DNA of 64,000 nucleotides from Acidovorax delafieldii (GTDB lineage: Bacteria; Pseudomonadota; Gammaproteobacteria; Burkholderiales; Burkholderiaceae_C), in the NCBI RefSeq assembly GCF_007993815.1, contig NZ_VJWE01000015.1:320694-384693 (forward strand). Reading direction: 5' to 3'. The position numbers were made by a program, and so were the translations under genes. Shown in pieces: positions 9,449 through 18,569 of this stretch. Each line of letters opens with the position of its first letter. Within the stretch, counting starts at the first letter, position 1. The notes under the pieces are model-generated. The model made no database searches. It saw only the letters and a program-made list of their open reading frames with translations, and was not told where the DNA came from.

Positions 9449-10575
9449 GCACCGCAACCCTCCACCGCATCGACGTCGAATACGAGCAGCCCGATGAGGC
9501 GACGTCGGGCTCCGTCTGCTCCACCAAACACGCCTGGGCGCGTGTGCCGCCCGAACCTTCGCAGGCGGAGCGTGCCGCGCTCAAGGACAAGATCCGTCGC
9601 CTGCTCAAGGAAAAGAACGCGGTCATGGCGTCGCACTACTACGTGCACCCGGACCTGCAGGACCTGGCCGAGGAAACCGGCGGCCTGGTGAGCGATTCGC
9701 TGGAGATGGCCCGCTTTGGCCGGGACCACGCGGCGCAGACCCTGGTGGTGAGCGGCGTGCGGTTCATGGGCGAGACGGCCAAGATCCTGAGCCCGGAAAA
9801 GACCGTGCTCATGCCCGATCTGGACGCCACCTGCTCGCTGGACCTGGGCTGCCCCATCGACGAATTCAGCGCGTTCTGCGACCAGCATCCCGACCGCACC
9901 GTGGTGGTCTACGCCAACACCAGCGCGGCCGTGAAGGCGCGCGCGGACTGGCTCGTCACATCGAGCTGTGCGCTCGACATCGTGAGCGCGCTCAAGGCCG
10001 CAGGCCAGAAGATCCTGTGGGCGCCCGACCGCCACCTGGGCGCCTACATCCAGCGTGAGACGGGCGCCGACATGGTGTTCTGGAACGGTGCCTGCATCGT
10101 GCATGACGAGTTCAAGGCGCTGGAGCTGGAGCTGCTCAAGCAGCAGCACCCGCATGCCAAGGTGCTGGTCCACCCCGAGAGCCCCGCCGACGTGGTGGCC
10201 CTGGCCGACGCCGTGGGCTCCACCAGCGCCATCCTCAAGGCCGCGCGCGAGATGGACGCCACCGAGTTCATCGTGGCCACCGACAACGGCATGATGCACA
10301 AGCTGCGCACGCTCAACCCCGGCAAGACGTTTTACGAAGCGCCCACGGCGGGCAACAGCGCCACCTGCAAGAGCTGTGCGCACTGCCCCTGGATGGCGAT
10401 GAACGGCCTGGCCGATGTGGCCCGGGTGCTGGAGACCGGTGCGAACGCTGTTCACGTGGACCCCGCACTGATTCCGCGTGCGCGTCAGCCGATTGACCGC
10501 ATGCTGGCCTTCACAGCGGCGCTCAAGAACGGTCAGCCCACCGGCGCACTGTTGCCCCACCTGGGCGCTGCCTGA
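9445..10575 (+). CDS. nadA: Quinolinate synthase NadA
   Basis: 376 residues. It condenses iminoaspartate (made by NadB) with dihydroxyacetone phosphate to give quinolinate, using an oxygen-sensitive 4Fe-4S cluster. Three candidate cluster cysteines lie in the expected segments: [23 protein letters not shown] and the C-terminal [33 protein letters not shown] near residue 60 and MPDLDATC are family signatures. The ATG overlaps the nadC stop. The partner gene nadB lies ~9 kb away on the other strand, so the three NAD genes are in the same region but not one operon. Confidence 0.97.
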   Translation: MSTATLHRIDVEYEQPDEATSGSVCSTKHAWARVPPEPSQAERAALKDKIRRLLKEKNAVMASHYYVHPDLQDLAEETGGLVSDSLEMARFGRDHAAQTLVVSGVRFMGETAKILSPEKTVLMPDLDATCSLDLGCPIDEFSAFCDQHPDRTVVVYANTSAAVKARADWLVTSSCALDIVSALKAAGQKILWAPDRHLGAYIQRETGADMVFWNGACIVHDEFKALELELLKQQHPHAKVLVHPESPADVVALADAVGSTSAILKAAREMDATEFIVATDNGMMHKLRTLNPGKTFYEAPTAGNSATCKSCAHCPWMAMNGLADVARVLETGANAVHVDPALIPRARQPIDRMLAFTAALKNGQPTGALLPHLGAA

Positions 10576-10609
10576 GTGCGCACGACGCGTTGAAGTTTGC
10601 TCATGTTTT

Positions 10610-10640
10610 GATAGCTAAAGGCGCATGATCCACTAGCGCC
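10610..10640 (+). repeat. 31-bp core repeat, copy 3, in the pabB leader
   Basis: Reads GATAGCT-N6-GCATG-N6-TAGCGCC. It ends 10 bp before the TTG start of the fused pabB-pabC gene and so occupies the place where its ribosome binding site would be. Confidence 0.75.
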
Positions 10641-10650
10641 TCCGCCTGCT

Positions 10651-12477
10651 TTGACTTCTAGTTGCCACATTGACTTCACCCAGCCGCTGAGCGCAGGCGC
10701 CGCGCGCCTGCGCCACCGTTTCGAGGCCCCGCGCGAGGTGCTGGTGGCCCAGGCACTGCACGAGGTGCGCGGTGTGCTCGACGCCGTGTTTGCCGCCGCA
10801 CAGCAAGGACGCTGGTGCGTGGGCCATGTGCGCTACGAGGCCGCCCCGGCCTTCGATGCCGCATTGCAGACCCATGCGGCCGACGGCCCGCTGGCCTGGT
10901 TTGCCGTGTACGACGCGCCCCAACCCGGGACCGACGACGCGGCGGATGCGGCGGCAGCAGCAACCCCTGCGCAGGTGATGTGGGACGACAGCCCCGAGCG
11001 CGAGGAATTTGACGCCGCACTGGCGCAGATCCAGCAGGCCATCGCGGCGGGTGAGCTGTACCAGGTCAACTACACCGCGCCCTTTCGCGGCACGCTTCAG
11101 GGCTCGCCGCAGGCCCTGTTTGCTGCACTGTTGCGCGCGCAGCCCGGGGGCTATGCCGCTTACCTGCAGGCGGGTGACGAGCAAGTGCTGTCGGTGTCGC
11201 CCGAGCTGTTTTTTGACTGGCTGGACGCGCCGGAAGGCGGCACCCTGCTGGCCCGCCCGATGAAGGGCACGGCCCCGCGCGGCGCCACCCCCGAGCAGGA
11301 CGCGCAGCAGGCCGAGCACCTGCGCACGGCGCCCAAGGAGCGTGCCGAGAACGTGATGATCGTGGACCTGCTGCGCAACGACATGTCGCGCATTGCGCTG
11401 CCGCACAGCGTGCAGGTGCCTGCGCTGTTTGCCACGCAGGCCTTGCCCACGGTGTGGCAGATGACCTCGGACGTGACGGCGCGCACGCGGCCCGGAACCA
11501 CGCTGACGGATGTGTTTGCGGCGCTGTTCCCTTGTGGCTCCGTCACGGGGGCGCCCAAGGTGCGCGCCATGCAGATGATCCGCGCGCTGGAGCCCGCGCC
11601 GCGCGGTGTGTATTGCGGCGCGGTGGGTGTGGTGCGGCCTGGCGGGGCGGCGGGGCCGGACGGCCTGCACCCGGTGGCGGCCACGTTCAATGTGCCCATC
11701 CGCACCGTGGTGCTGCGTGGCGTGGGTACGGGTGCGGATACCTCCCCCGGCGTTGCCAAAGCCACCTGCGGCATTGGCAGCGGCATCACCTCGGGTGCCG
11801 GGGCGGGCGCCGAATGGGCCGAGTGGCACCACAAGCGCGCCTTTGTCGAGCGGGCCAGCGCTCCGTTCGAGGTGCTCGAAACCCTGGGCCTGCACCACGG
11901 AAAATTCGTGCACGCCGACCAGCATGTGCGCCGCATGGGCGAGGCGGCTGCGCATTTCGGCTTTGTGTTCAACGCCCATGCGGTGCGCCAGGAGCTGCAG
12001 ATTGCCGCCCTGCAACACCGCGATGGCGACTGGCGGGTGCGCCTGCTGCTGGCGGCGGACGGCAGCGCACGCGCCGAGGCCTTTGCGCTGCAGACCACGG
12101 CAGTGCCTGTGCGCCTGCAACTGGCGCTGCGCTCCTTTGCAGCCGCACACAGCGAGTTTGTGCGCTACAAGACCACGCGGCGCGCGCACTACGCGGCGTT
12201 TGCACCCACCACCCCCGGCGTGTTCGACACGGTGCTGTGGAACGAGGCGGGCGAGATCACCGAAGGCACCTTCGGCAACATCGCCGCGCTCGTCGATGGG
12301 CGCTGGGTGACGCCGCCCCTGTCCTGCGGCCTGCTGCCCGGCGTGGGCCGCGCCGTGGCACTGCAGGACGGCCACGTGGTGGAGGCCGTGCTGCGCGTGG
12401 CCGACATCCCCCGCGTGCAAGGCTGGGCGTTCATCAACAGCCTGCGCGGCTGGCTGGACGCCACGCTGGACGCGTAG
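10651..12477 (+). CDS. Fused aminodeoxychorismate synthase component I / aminodeoxychorismate lyase
   Basis: 608 residues. Residues 1-~385 are PabB-like (chorismate to aminodeoxychorismate): QVNYTAPFRG, the chorismate-site PMKGTAPRG, VDLLRNDMSRI and FPCGSVTGAPKVRAMQMI. Residues ~390-608 are PabC-like, a class IV PLP aminotransferase fold that releases pyruvate to give p-aminobenzoate: Lys in FVRYKTTRRAHY, NEAGEITEGTFGNI, LPGVGRAVAL. The product feeds folate synthesis. The frame opens after a stop at 10612 with no in-frame ATG before the conserved region, so TTG 10651 is the likely start. The glutaminase partner PabA is not in the window. An unusual feature is a repeat element covering the leader. 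Confidence 0.92.
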   Translation: MTSSCHIDFTQPLSAGAARLRHRFEAPREVLVAQALHEVRGVLDAVFAAAQQGRWCVGHVRYEAAPAFDAALQTHAADGPLAWFAVYDAPQPGTDDAADAAAAATPAQVMWDDSPEREEFDAALAQIQQAIAAGELYQVNYTAPFRGTLQGSPQALFAALLRAQPGGYAAYLQAGDEQVLSVSPELFFDWLDAPEGGTLLARPMKGTAPRGATPEQDAQQAEHLRTAPKERAENVMIVDLLRNDMSRIALPHSVQVPALFATQALPTVWQMTSDVTARTRPGTTLTDVFAALFPCGSVTGAPKVRAMQMIRALEPAPRGVYCGAVGVVRPGGAAGPDGLHPVAATFNVPIRTVVLRGVGTGADTSPGVAKATCGIGSGITSGAGAGAEWAEWHHKRAFVERASAPFEVLETLGLHHGKFVHADQHVRRMGEAAAHFGFVFNAHAVRQELQIAALQHRDGDWRVRLLLAADGSARAEAFALQTTAVPVRLQLALRSFAAAHSEFVRYKTTRRAHYAAFAPTTPGVFDTVLWNEAGEITEGTFGNIAALVDGRWVTPPLSCGLLPGVGRAVALQDGHVVEAVLRVADIPRVQGWAFINSLRGWLDATLDA

Positions 12478-12917
12478 CCAGTCCTTTTTTCGCAACCTCC
12501 CTGTTGGCGTCCCGCCCCCAGGTGTTTGGCGGCCGCCGCAGGGGCCGTTCAGCGCAGTGGATCAGGCCGTGGGTGTGTTGCCTTCGGTGGTCGTTCAGTC
12601 AGCGGGCCGAGCGTTCCAACGCGCATCCTGTGCATCAGGATGTGACGCTGCTTGCCCGGGCTGTAGGCGCTTGCATGGCGCCCACCCAGCCTGACCGCAC
12701 CGGCCTGGCAAGGCCGGTTGCTGCGGTCTGGCAAATGCCCCCTTTTGCATCCCGCTACCTGCTGTGCGCTTGCTTACACCGCATCGCACCTGGCCCACAG
12801 GCCTATAGGACACGGCCTACAAAAAGCGCTGCGGTGCCCCTCGAACATGAACCCACACAAGACGCCTTTGCAGGCTTTGTGTGCCACCTTTGTTCAACCA
12901 CTTCGACAGGAGCCACC
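12478..12917 (+). other. 440-bp gap without a convincing gene; contains a hairpin
   Basis: No reading frame here resembles a protein; the short minus-strand frames are low-complexity shadows. A strong stem-loop lies at 12693-12728: GACCGCA + CCGGCCT, loop, AGGCCGG, a 4-nt bulge, TGCGGTC. It has no T-tract, so it may be a structured leader or a Rho-dependent end rather than an intrinsic terminator. The promoter of the small gene at 12918 must lie in the 3' part. Confidence 0.4.
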
Positions 12918-13118
12918 ATGTCTCAAAACAACCCGCAGAACCAGCCCAACACTCCTTCGTCTCAGCGCCAGTCGCCCGCCGGGCAGCAGCAGGCCGAGCA
13001 GAGCACGGGCGGCAACACCCACCGCCAGCAAGGTGCCCGCAACGACGCCGACACACACGCGCAGGGCCGCGACCAGAAGCAGCAAGGCAGTCGCGATTCG
13101 CACAAGAGCCAGCCCTGA
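12918..13118 (+). CDS. Small Gln/Asn-rich hydrophilic protein
   Basis: 66 residues, dominated by Gln, Asn, Ser, Gly, Asp and Arg, with no hydrophobic core, no signal peptide and no cysteine, so probably intrinsically disordered. The start ATG has a good ribosome binding site (CAGGAG) seven bases upstream. The composition (SQNNPQNQPN..., THAQGRDQKQQGSRDSHKSQP) recalls stress-associated or desiccation-type hydrophilins, but no family was recognised. A second hydrophilic, low-complexity gene follows at 13215 on the same strand and the two may be co-transcribed. Function unknown. Confidence 0.65.
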   Translation: MSQNNPQNQPNTPSSQRQSPAGQQQAEQSTGGNTHRQQGARNDADTHAQGRDQKQQGSRDSHKSQP

Positions 13119-13214
13119 GACCAGGCAGGCCACAACAGCATGTGGCCAGCCGCACCCTTCCATTCCTATTCACTTTCAACTTTTGATATTCCCATTGACC
13201 GCAAGGAGAGCACC

Positions 13215-13964
13215 ATGGGCTACAGAGACAGCGACGACAGCAACTTTTCCCGCCATGGCATGGGCCGCGATGCCGACGACATGCGCTTTACCGAGCGCGG
13301 TGACCACCAGGGCTACGGCAGCGAAGACCATCGCGGCAGCAGCCCTGGCGGTTACCGCCAGGAGTTCGAGAACCGCAATGACCGCAGCGACCGCTATGAG
13401 CAAGAACGCAATGGCCACGAACGCTACGGCCAGTACGGCCTGAACCGCAGCCGTGGCGAATCGCAGGGCTACCCACGCACCGGGCGCGAAAGCTTTGGCG
13501 CGTATGGGCCTCAGGGCCGCTCAGGCTACGACAACGGCCCAGCCCGTCAGCACCAGGCATGGGGCGCCCCGTACGAGAGCCAGGGCTTTCGCGATGACGA
13601 AGGGCGCTTTGCCTCGCCCTATCGCGACGATGAACGCGGCCAGGGTGGCTACGGCAACGCCTATGGCTTCACCCGCAATGCACCGCCCGCCCAGCAGAGC
13701 CGCGGCCACCGCGATCCCGACTACCAGCAGTGGCGCGACGAGCAACTGCGCATGCTGGATGACGACTACGACAGCTGGCGCAAGGAGCGCTACCAGAAGT
13801 TCTCGGATGACTTCAGCCAGTGGCGATCCACACGCACCAGCGGCAGTTCGGGCCAGCAGCAGCCTGGTCAGCAGAACCAGAAAGGTGCGGGCTCCCAGAG
13901 CGCATCCAGCACTGCGTCTGGCGGCAACCAGGGCAATACCGGCAAGTCCAAGGATGCCAGCTGA
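13215..13964 (+). CDS. Gly/Arg/Tyr-rich hydrophilic protein with WRxEQ-type repeats
   Basis: 249 residues from ATG 13215, chosen because AAGGAG lies seven bases upstream; an upstream in-frame ATG at 13140 lacks this. The first ~170 residues are Gly-, Arg-, Tyr- and Asp-rich without predicted structure (GYRDSDDSNFSRHGMGRDADD). Residues ~185-220 form an acidic/aromatic helical segment with tandem related units (YQQWRDEQLRMLDDDYDSW, then WRKERYQKFSDDFSQWR). The tail is Gln/Ser/Gly-rich. Proteins with this pattern are known from Burkholderiales as uncharacterised, some annotated with SWFGD-type domains. No membrane segment. Two hairpins follow the gene, so it probably ends its transcript. Function unknown. 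Confidence 0.75.
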   Translation: MGYRDSDDSNFSRHGMGRDADDMRFTERGDHQGYGSEDHRGSSPGGYRQEFENRNDRSDRYEQERNGHERYGQYGLNRSRGESQGYPRTGRESFGAYGPQGRSGYDNGPARQHQAWGAPYESQGFRDDEGRFASPYRDDERGQGGYGNAYGFTRNAPPAQQSRGHRDPDYQQWRDEQLRMLDDDYDSWRKERYQKFSDDFSQWRSTRTSGSSGQQQPGQQNQKGAGSQSASSTASGGNQGNTGKSKDAS

Positions 13965-13985
13965 CCGTTGCTGCGACTGACGCGG

Positions 13986-14019
13986 CCGGGCCGGGGCAGT
14001 GTGTGCTGCCCCGGCCCGG
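13986..14019 (+). terminator. GC-rich hairpin after the hydrophilic-protein gene
   Basis: A perfect stem of 14 bp (CCGGGCCGGGGCAG and its complement) with a TGTGTG loop, 21 bp after the stop codon. No T-tract follows, so on its own it is a weak intrinsic terminator but a strong block to 3' exonuclease. Confidence 0.6.
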
Positions 14020-14047
14020 TCGTTGAACTCGCCGTCCGTACCACCGT

Positions 14048-14085
14048 GGGCGCACTGGCCTTGAAGCCCAGGCGCCCCTTTTTTT
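14048..14085 (+). terminator. Rho-independent terminator
   Basis: Stem GGGCGC-(A)-CTGG paired with CCAG-GCGCCC (one bulged A), 9-nt loop, then seven T residues. This is a canonical intrinsic terminator for plus-strand transcription from the two hydrophilic-protein genes. Confidence 0.75.
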
Positions 14086-14159
14086 GGCTCCGGTTGACCT
14101 GGAGCCCCTGTCGGCAGAAAGACATTCCGCCATGACCGCCTCCGTCCCCTTCGCTCCCG

Positions 14160-14446
14160 GCCACCAAGGGTGCGATCCATGCCTTTACCCAGGGGCTGGC
14201 GCATAACTTGCCGACCGGGGAATCCGCGTGAAAGCGGTGGCGCCTGGGCCGGTGTGGGCACCGCGGATCCCGGCGGAGCGCCCGGCCAAAGAGGTGGAAA
14301 AGGTTGGCGTCACAACACGTCTGGACTGCCCGATGCAACCCGAGGAGATTTCGCCCGCCGGCGTGTTCCTGGCGGCCCCGTGTTGCTCCAGCTACATCAC
14401 GGGCATCCTGCAGCCGATCACCGGCAACGCAGGCGACGGGGCCTGA
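14160..14446 (+). pseudogene. Decayed C-terminal fragment of a short-chain dehydrogenase/reductase
   Basis: From 14160 one frame reads ATKGAIHAFTQGLAHNL, matching the region after the catalytic YxxxK of SDR enzymes. It then shifts frame near 14220 and stops in the original frame. The next frame continues IRVKAVAPGPVWAPRIPAER... and later GVFLAAPCCSSYITGILQ before a TGA at 14444-14446. These match the classical SDR C-terminal pattern (IRVNAVAPGPVWTP, YVFLASxxSSYITGxxLxxxGG). The Rossmann fold, Ser and Tyr parts are absent upstream; a terminator and the preceding gene lie there instead. It is therefore a truncated, frameshifted relic, closest in wording to the YghA/GSP39-like SDR group. Confidence 0.75.
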
Positions 14447-14469
14447 GGCGGGGGGGCAGGAGCGCAGCG

Positions 14470-14829
14470 TCAGAGCCGCTCTTTGGCGTACGAGCCCCGG
14501 TCCATATCGACGATCTCCACGCTCAATTGCACCATCACGCCCTGGGGCTTGGGGGTGCGCTCGCGCAGTACCGCGGCAATGAGGTCGGACAGCTCCTTCT
14601 TGGCCTCGGGCGTGCGGCCTGACAGCAGGCGCAGTTGTGCGTGCACAAAGGCGCGGTTGGCGGGCGCGATGCCGATCTCGAAGCTGTCGGCCACGATGAA
14701 GCGCGTCTTCAGGTCGGCCTCGTCCTGCACCTGGGGATGTGCGCACAGGGCGGAGTTCAGGGCCGTCAAGGTTTCGGCTTCGGGGTAGTGGGGCAGGTTG
14801 GCCGAGTATTCGATGGTCAGGTGGGGCAT
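14470..14829 (-). CDS. 5-carboxymethyl-2-hydroxymuconate isomerase-like tautomerase
   Basis: 119 residues. After removal of Met the N-terminus is Pro-1 (MPHLTIEYSANL), the catalytic base of the tautomerase superfamily and typical of CHMI (HpaF) proteins. The pattern MPHLTIEYSANL...ADSFEIG...FVHAQLRLLSGRTPEAKKELSD...VQLSVEIVDMDR fits CHMI. In homoprotocatechuate degradation CHMI isomerises 5-carboxymethyl-2-hydroxymuconate. No other gene of that pathway is nearby: it lies 76 bp downstream of bioF, so the physiological substrate is open. It may be co-transcribed with the biotin genes. Confidence 0.8.
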   Translation of the reverse strand: MPHLTIEYSANLPHYPEAETLTALNSALCAHPQVQDEADLKTRFIVADSFEIGIAPANRAFVHAQLRLLSGRTPEAKKELSDLIAAVLRERTPKPQGVMVQLSVEIVDMDRGSYAKERL

Positions 14830-14905
14830 GGAATCGTCTCGCTGGAAGGATAGGGGAGGGCCTGCATTGGCAGGGCGCCTGGGCTGTGCATGGTACTGCG
14901 GCTTG

Positions 14906-16126
14906 TCAGCGACTCATCAACGGTGTCGCCAGCGCATGCAGCGCGGCCAGCAGTTGCGCCACATCGTCGGTGGTGTGCGCGGCGGACAGCGCAATGCGCA
15001 GCCGCGCCGTGCCCGCTGGCACGGTGGGCGGGCGGATGGCAGGCACCCACAGTCCTTTGGCGCGCAGGCCTTCCATCACCGCCAGCGCCGCTTCGTTGCT
15101 GCCGATGATCAGGGCCTGCACGGGGGTGTGCGACGGCAGCAGGTGCCAGCCCAGCGATGCAGGCAATGTGGACAGGCCTTGGCGCAGTTGCGCGATGAGT
15201 CCGTCCAGATGTGCACGCCGGTCGTCGGCCGCCTCCATGATCCGCAGGCTTTGGCGCAGTGCGCTCGCCAGCAGCGGTGGCGCGGCGGTGGCAAAGATGT
15301 AGGTGCGCGTTTTTTGCAGCAGCCATTCGATGAGGGCTGCATCGCCGGCCACAAAAGCGCCCGCCACGCCCGCTGCCTTGCCCAGCGTGGCCATGTACAG
15401 CACGCGGTGCGAGGCGTGGGGGCTCGTCAGCCCCGCCTGTGCCAGGCTGCCGCGCCCCTGGGGGCCCAGCACGCCAAAGCCGTGGGCATCGTCCAGCAAC
15501 AACAGCGCGTCGTAGCGCTCACACAGCGCGAGCAGGGCTGGGATGTCGATGAGATCGCCGTCCATGCTGAACACCGCATCGCTGATCACCAGCTTGCGCC
15601 GAGCGGGGCTGGCGGCAAGCTGCGCTTCCAGCGCTGCCAGGTCGGCGTGGGGATAGCGGTGGATGGTGGCGCGCGACAGTCGGGCACCGTCGATCAGGCA
15701 GGCGTGGTTGAGTGCATCGGAGAACAGCGCATCGCCGTCACCCACCAGCGCGGGGATGATGCCGGTGTTGGTGGCATAGCCCGCGTAGAAGTACAGGGCC
15801 CGGGGCAGTTGTACATAGGCCGCCAGATCGTGCTCCAGCGCATCGTTGGCAGCGCTGTGGCCGCTGACCAGCGGCGAGCCGCCCGAGCCCACGCCATAGT
15901 GGTGTGTGGCCTCGCGCGCGGCTTCGGCCAGCGCAGGGTGGCCGGTCAGGCCCAGGTAGTCGTTGCTGCAAAAGGCCAGCATGGGCCGGCCGTCCACCAG
16001 CAGGCGGGCACCGCCGGCGGGCTGCACCACACGGCGGCGGCGCAGCAGGTGGGCGCGTTCGATGTCGGCCAGGCGCGCGGGGATCTCGTCGAGCCACGAC
16101 GTTTGTGGTGCCGTGGCGCTTGTCAT
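14906..16126 (-). CDS. bioF: 8-amino-7-oxononanoate synthase BioF
   Basis: 406 residues, an alpha-oxoamine synthase of PLP fold type I. It condenses pimeloyl-ACP/CoA with L-alanine to make KAPA, the first step of biotin ring assembly. Seen: [13 protein letters not shown] near residue 60, [37 protein letters not shown] (PLP ring and cofactor contacts) and [13 protein letters not shown] carrying the Schiff-base lysine. The start overlaps the stop of bioD by four bases, indicating translational coupling in panD-bioA-bioD-bioF. Confidence 0.96.
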   Translation of the reverse strand: MTSATAPQTSWLDEIPARLADIERAHLLRRRRVVQPAGGARLLVDGRPMLAFCSNDYLGLTGHPALAEAAREATHHYGVGSGGSPLVSGHSAANDALEHDLAAYVQLPRALYFYAGYATNTGIIPALVGDGDALFSDALNHACLIDGARLSRATIHRYPHADLAALEAQLAASPARRKLVISDAVFSMDGDLIDIPALLALCERYDALLLLDDAHGFGVLGPQGRGSLAQAGLTSPHASHRVLYMATLGKAAGVAGAFVAGDAALIEWLLQKTRTYIFATAAPPLLASALRQSLRIMEAADDRRAHLDGLIAQLRQGLSTLPASLGWHLLPSHTPVQALIIGSNEAALAVMEGLRAKGLWVPAIRPPTVPAGTARLRIALSAAHTTDDVAQLLAALHALATPLMSR

Positions 16127-16797
16127 CGCCAGTCCTTGGGCAAATCAAACACCAGGCTGCCGGGTTCGGGTAGCTCCTGGTGCGGCACATCGGCCAGCAG
16201 CGGTGCACCCAGCCGGGTGCGCAGGTAGGCAATGTTGTCCTCCACCGCCTCCATGTCGGGGTCCACGCGGTTGGCCACCCAGCCCGCCAGCGTGAGGCCC
16301 CGCGCACGGATGGCCTCGGCGGTCAGCAACGCATGGTTCAGGCAGCCCAGCCGCAAACCCACCACCAGCACCACCGGCAAGGCCAGGGCCTGGGCAAGGT
16401 CTGCGCCAGTCAGCGTATCGGTGAGCGGCACATGAAAGCCGCCTGCTCCTTCCACCACCACGGCGTCGGCCTGAGCGGCCAGCGTTTGGTAGCTGGCGAC
16501 GATGGCAGCGATGTCGATCTGCACACCCGCCCGCGCCGCGGCGATGTGGGGCGAGAGCGGGTCGGGCAGTAGCACGGGGTTGTCCAGCGATGGCGGCACG
16601 GCCAGGGTAGAGGCCGAGCGCAGCGCAATCGCGTCTTCACTGGCCCAGTCGTCCCCCCAGGGCACCAGGCCAGCCGCCACGGGCTTCATGCCCACCACGC
16701 GGCGGTGGTGGCGCGCCAGAGCGTGCAGCAGCCCGGCGGACACCAGCGTCTTGCCGACACCGGTGTCGGTGCCGGTCACAAAACATCCCATCATCAA
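16123..16797 (-). CDS. bioD: Dethiobiotin synthetase BioD
   Basis: 224 residues. It closes the ureido ring of dethiobiotin from 7,8-diaminopelargonate, CO2 and ATP. The P-loop GTDTGVGKT sits at the N-terminus, followed by [17 protein letters not shown] and the [22 protein letters not shown] segment, all characteristic of BioD. It overlaps both neighbours by four bases (bioA stop/bioD start and bioD stop/bioF start). bioB, which would finish the pathway, is not in the window. Confidence 0.96.
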   Translation of the reverse strand: MMMGCFVTGTDTGVGKTLVSAGLLHALARHHRRVVGMKPVAAGLVPWGDDWASEDAIALRSASTLAVPPSLDNPVLLPDPLSPHIAAARAGVQIDIAAIVASYQTLAAQADAVVVEGAGGFHVPLTDTLTGADLAQALALPVVLVVGLRLGCLNHALLTAEAIRARGLTLAGWVANRVDPDMEAVEDNIAYLRTRLGAPLLADVPHQELPEPGSLVFDLPKDWR

Positions 16798-18119
16798 CTT
16801 TCCTCCTGCAGGGTGGCGTTCAGCGCATCAAGCGCGCCGCTGGCAAGGCACTGGACGGCCTCGTCGTCGAGCGCATAGGGCGGCATGGCGTACAGCGTTT
16901 TGCCAATGGGTCGCAGTACCAATCCGCGTGCCATGGCGTGCTGGTGGTAACGGCGCGCAAAGTCGGGCAGGGTAGTGTCTACATCCCAGGCCCAGATCAT
17001 TCCCAGCCGCCGTGTATACCGCACACGCGGGTGCTGCGTGAGGGGTGCACAGGCCACATCGATGCGCTGCGCCAGTGCCTTGTTGGTTTTCAGTGCATCC
17101 AGTTGCTCAAACAGTTCCAGCGTGGCCAGCGCCGCGCGGCAGGCCAGCGGGTTGCCGGTGTAGGAGTGCGAATGCAGAAAGCCCCGCGCCACATCGTCGT
17201 CGTAGAACGCGGCGTACACCGCATCGGTGGTGAGCACGGCCGACAGCGGCAGTGTGCCGCCCGTGAGGCCTTTGGACAGGCAAATGAAATCCGGCCGGAT
17301 TCCGGCCTGCTGGTGGGCGAACATGGTGCCCGTGCGGCCAAAGCCCACGGCGATTTCGTCTACCACCAGGTGCACCTCGTAGCGGCTGCACAGCGCACGT
17401 GCCAGGCGCAGGTATTCGGGGTCGTGCATCGCCATGCCGGCCGCACATTGCACCAGGGGCTCGACGATGAAGGCGGCGGTGGTTGTGTGGTGCTCCTGCA
17501 GCCATGCTTCCAGCGCGGCAGCGGCGCGTCGGGCCACGTCCTGTGCGGTCTCCCCCGGTGCCGCACCGCGTGCGTCAGGGCTGGGCACGGTGTCGGCCAG
17601 GCGCACCAGCGGGGCATAGGCTTCGCGAAAGATCGCAATGTCGGTCACGGCCAGAGCGCCCACGGTTTCGCCGTGGTAGCCACCGGCCAGGCCCACAAAG
17701 CGGCTCTTGGCGGGGCGACCGGTGTTGCGCCAGTAGTGCGCGCTCATCTTCAGGGCGATCTCGGTGGCGGCTGCGCCGTCGCTGCCATAGAACGCATGGC
17801 CCAGGCCGGTGAGGGCGGCCAGGCGCTCGGACAACTCCACCACGGGCGCGTGGGTAAAGCCCGCCAGCATCACGTGGTCTAGCTGGCCCAGTTGGTCCAC
17901 TAGCGCGGCCTGGATGTGTGGGTGGCTGTGGCCGAACAGGTTGACCCACCAGGAGCTGATGCCGTCCAGGTAGCGGTTCCCATCGGTGCCGTAGAGCCAC
18001 GGGCCCTGCGCGCGGGCAATCGCCACGGGGGGCTGGGCCTCGTGCCGCTTCATCTGGGTGCACGGGTGCCAAACGGCAGCCAGGCTGCGGGCCACCAGAG
18101 CGTCATGGGTCGGCGCCAT
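16794..18119 (-). CDS. bioA: Adenosylmethionine--8-amino-7-oxononanoate transaminase BioA
   Basis: 441 residues from ATG 18119, a class III PLP aminotransferase. It transfers the amino group of S-adenosylmethionine to KAPA giving 7,8-diaminopelargonate. Visible motifs: VWHPCTQMK (BioA signature, ~16-24), DGISSWWVNLFGHSHP, FYGSDGAAATEIALKM, LVVDEIAVGFGRTGTMFA and LSKGLTGGTLPLSAVL with the Schiff-base lysine. The frame is open further upstream through panD, but that extension is out-of-frame translation of panD. Only two bases separate the panD stop from this start. Confidence 0.96.
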   Translation of the reverse strand: MAPTHDALVARSLAAVWHPCTQMKRHEAQPPVAIARAQGPWLYGTDGNRYLDGISSWWVNLFGHSHPHIQAALVDQLGQLDHVMLAGFTHAPVVELSERLAALTGLGHAFYGSDGAAATEIALKMSAHYWRNTGRPAKSRFVGLAGGYHGETVGALAVTDIAIFREAYAPLVRLADTVPSPDARGAAPGETAQDVARRAAAALEAWLQEHHTTTAAFIVEPLVQCAAGMAMHDPEYLRLARALCSRYEVHLVVDEIAVGFGRTGTMFAHQQAGIRPDFICLSKGLTGGTLPLSAVLTTDAVYAAFYDDDVARGFLHSHSYTGNPLACRAALATLELFEQLDALKTNKALAQRIDVACAPLTQHPRVRYTRRLGMIWAWDVDTTLPDFARRYHQHAMARGLVLRPIGKTLYAMPPYALDDEAVQCLASGALDALNATLQEES

Positions 18120-18121
18120 CG

Positions 18122-18502
18122 TTACAGGGCCTGCGTGGGCACTGCGTGGCGCAGTTCCGTCTGGCGGTTGTGGTCGTCCACAAACACCAGCTGCGGCTGG
18201 TGCGCGGCCACCTGGTCTTCGTGCACCTGGGCGAAGGCCGCAATGATGATGAGATCGCCCACTGCAGCACGGCGTGCGGCCGAGCCGTTCACCGAGATCA
18301 TGCCGCTGCCGCGCTGGCCCTTGATGGCATAGGTGACAAAGCGCTCGCCGTTGTTGATGTTCCAGATGTGGATCTGCTCGTTCTCTGCGATGTTGGCGGC
18401 ATCCAGCAGGTCTTCGTCGATGGCGCAGGAGCCTTCGTAGTGCAGCTCGCACTGGGTCACGGCCACGCGGTGGATCTTGGATTTGAGCAGGGTGCGGAAC
18501 AT
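18122..18502 (-). CDS. panD: Aspartate 1-decarboxylase PanD
   Basis: 126 residues. PanD makes beta-alanine from aspartate for pantothenate; the proenzyme self-cleaves to create a pyruvoyl group. The cleavage site Gly24-Ser25 is seen in [10 protein letters not shown], with the N-terminal [30 protein letters not shown] and GDLIIIAAF signatures. It is the first gene of a tight cluster with bioA, bioD and bioF, separated from bioA by only two bases, so beta-alanine supply and biotin synthesis are probably co-expressed. Separate from panB-panC. Confidence 0.97.
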   Translation of the reverse strand: MFRTLLKSKIHRVAVTQCELHYEGSCAIDEDLLDAANIAENEQIHIWNINNGERFVTYAIKGQRGSGMISVNGSAARRAAVGDLIIIAAFAQVHEDQVAAHQPQLVFVDDHNRQTELRHAVPTQAL

Positions 18503-18569
18503 CGGGCTTCCTTGGGTGAAGTCTGTGAACTTGTGGAGGGTGGCCTGCCGGTGGCAGGGCCATGGCCGG

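Noticed and set aside
10633..12495. A 620-codon minus-strand frame
   Set aside because: It is antisense to the fused pabB-pabC gene and has only Arg/His/Gln/Ala-rich shadow composition.
18120..18563. In-frame N-terminal extension of bioA
   Set aside because: The extension is out-of-frame translation of panD, and the real BioA start fits the family at 18119.
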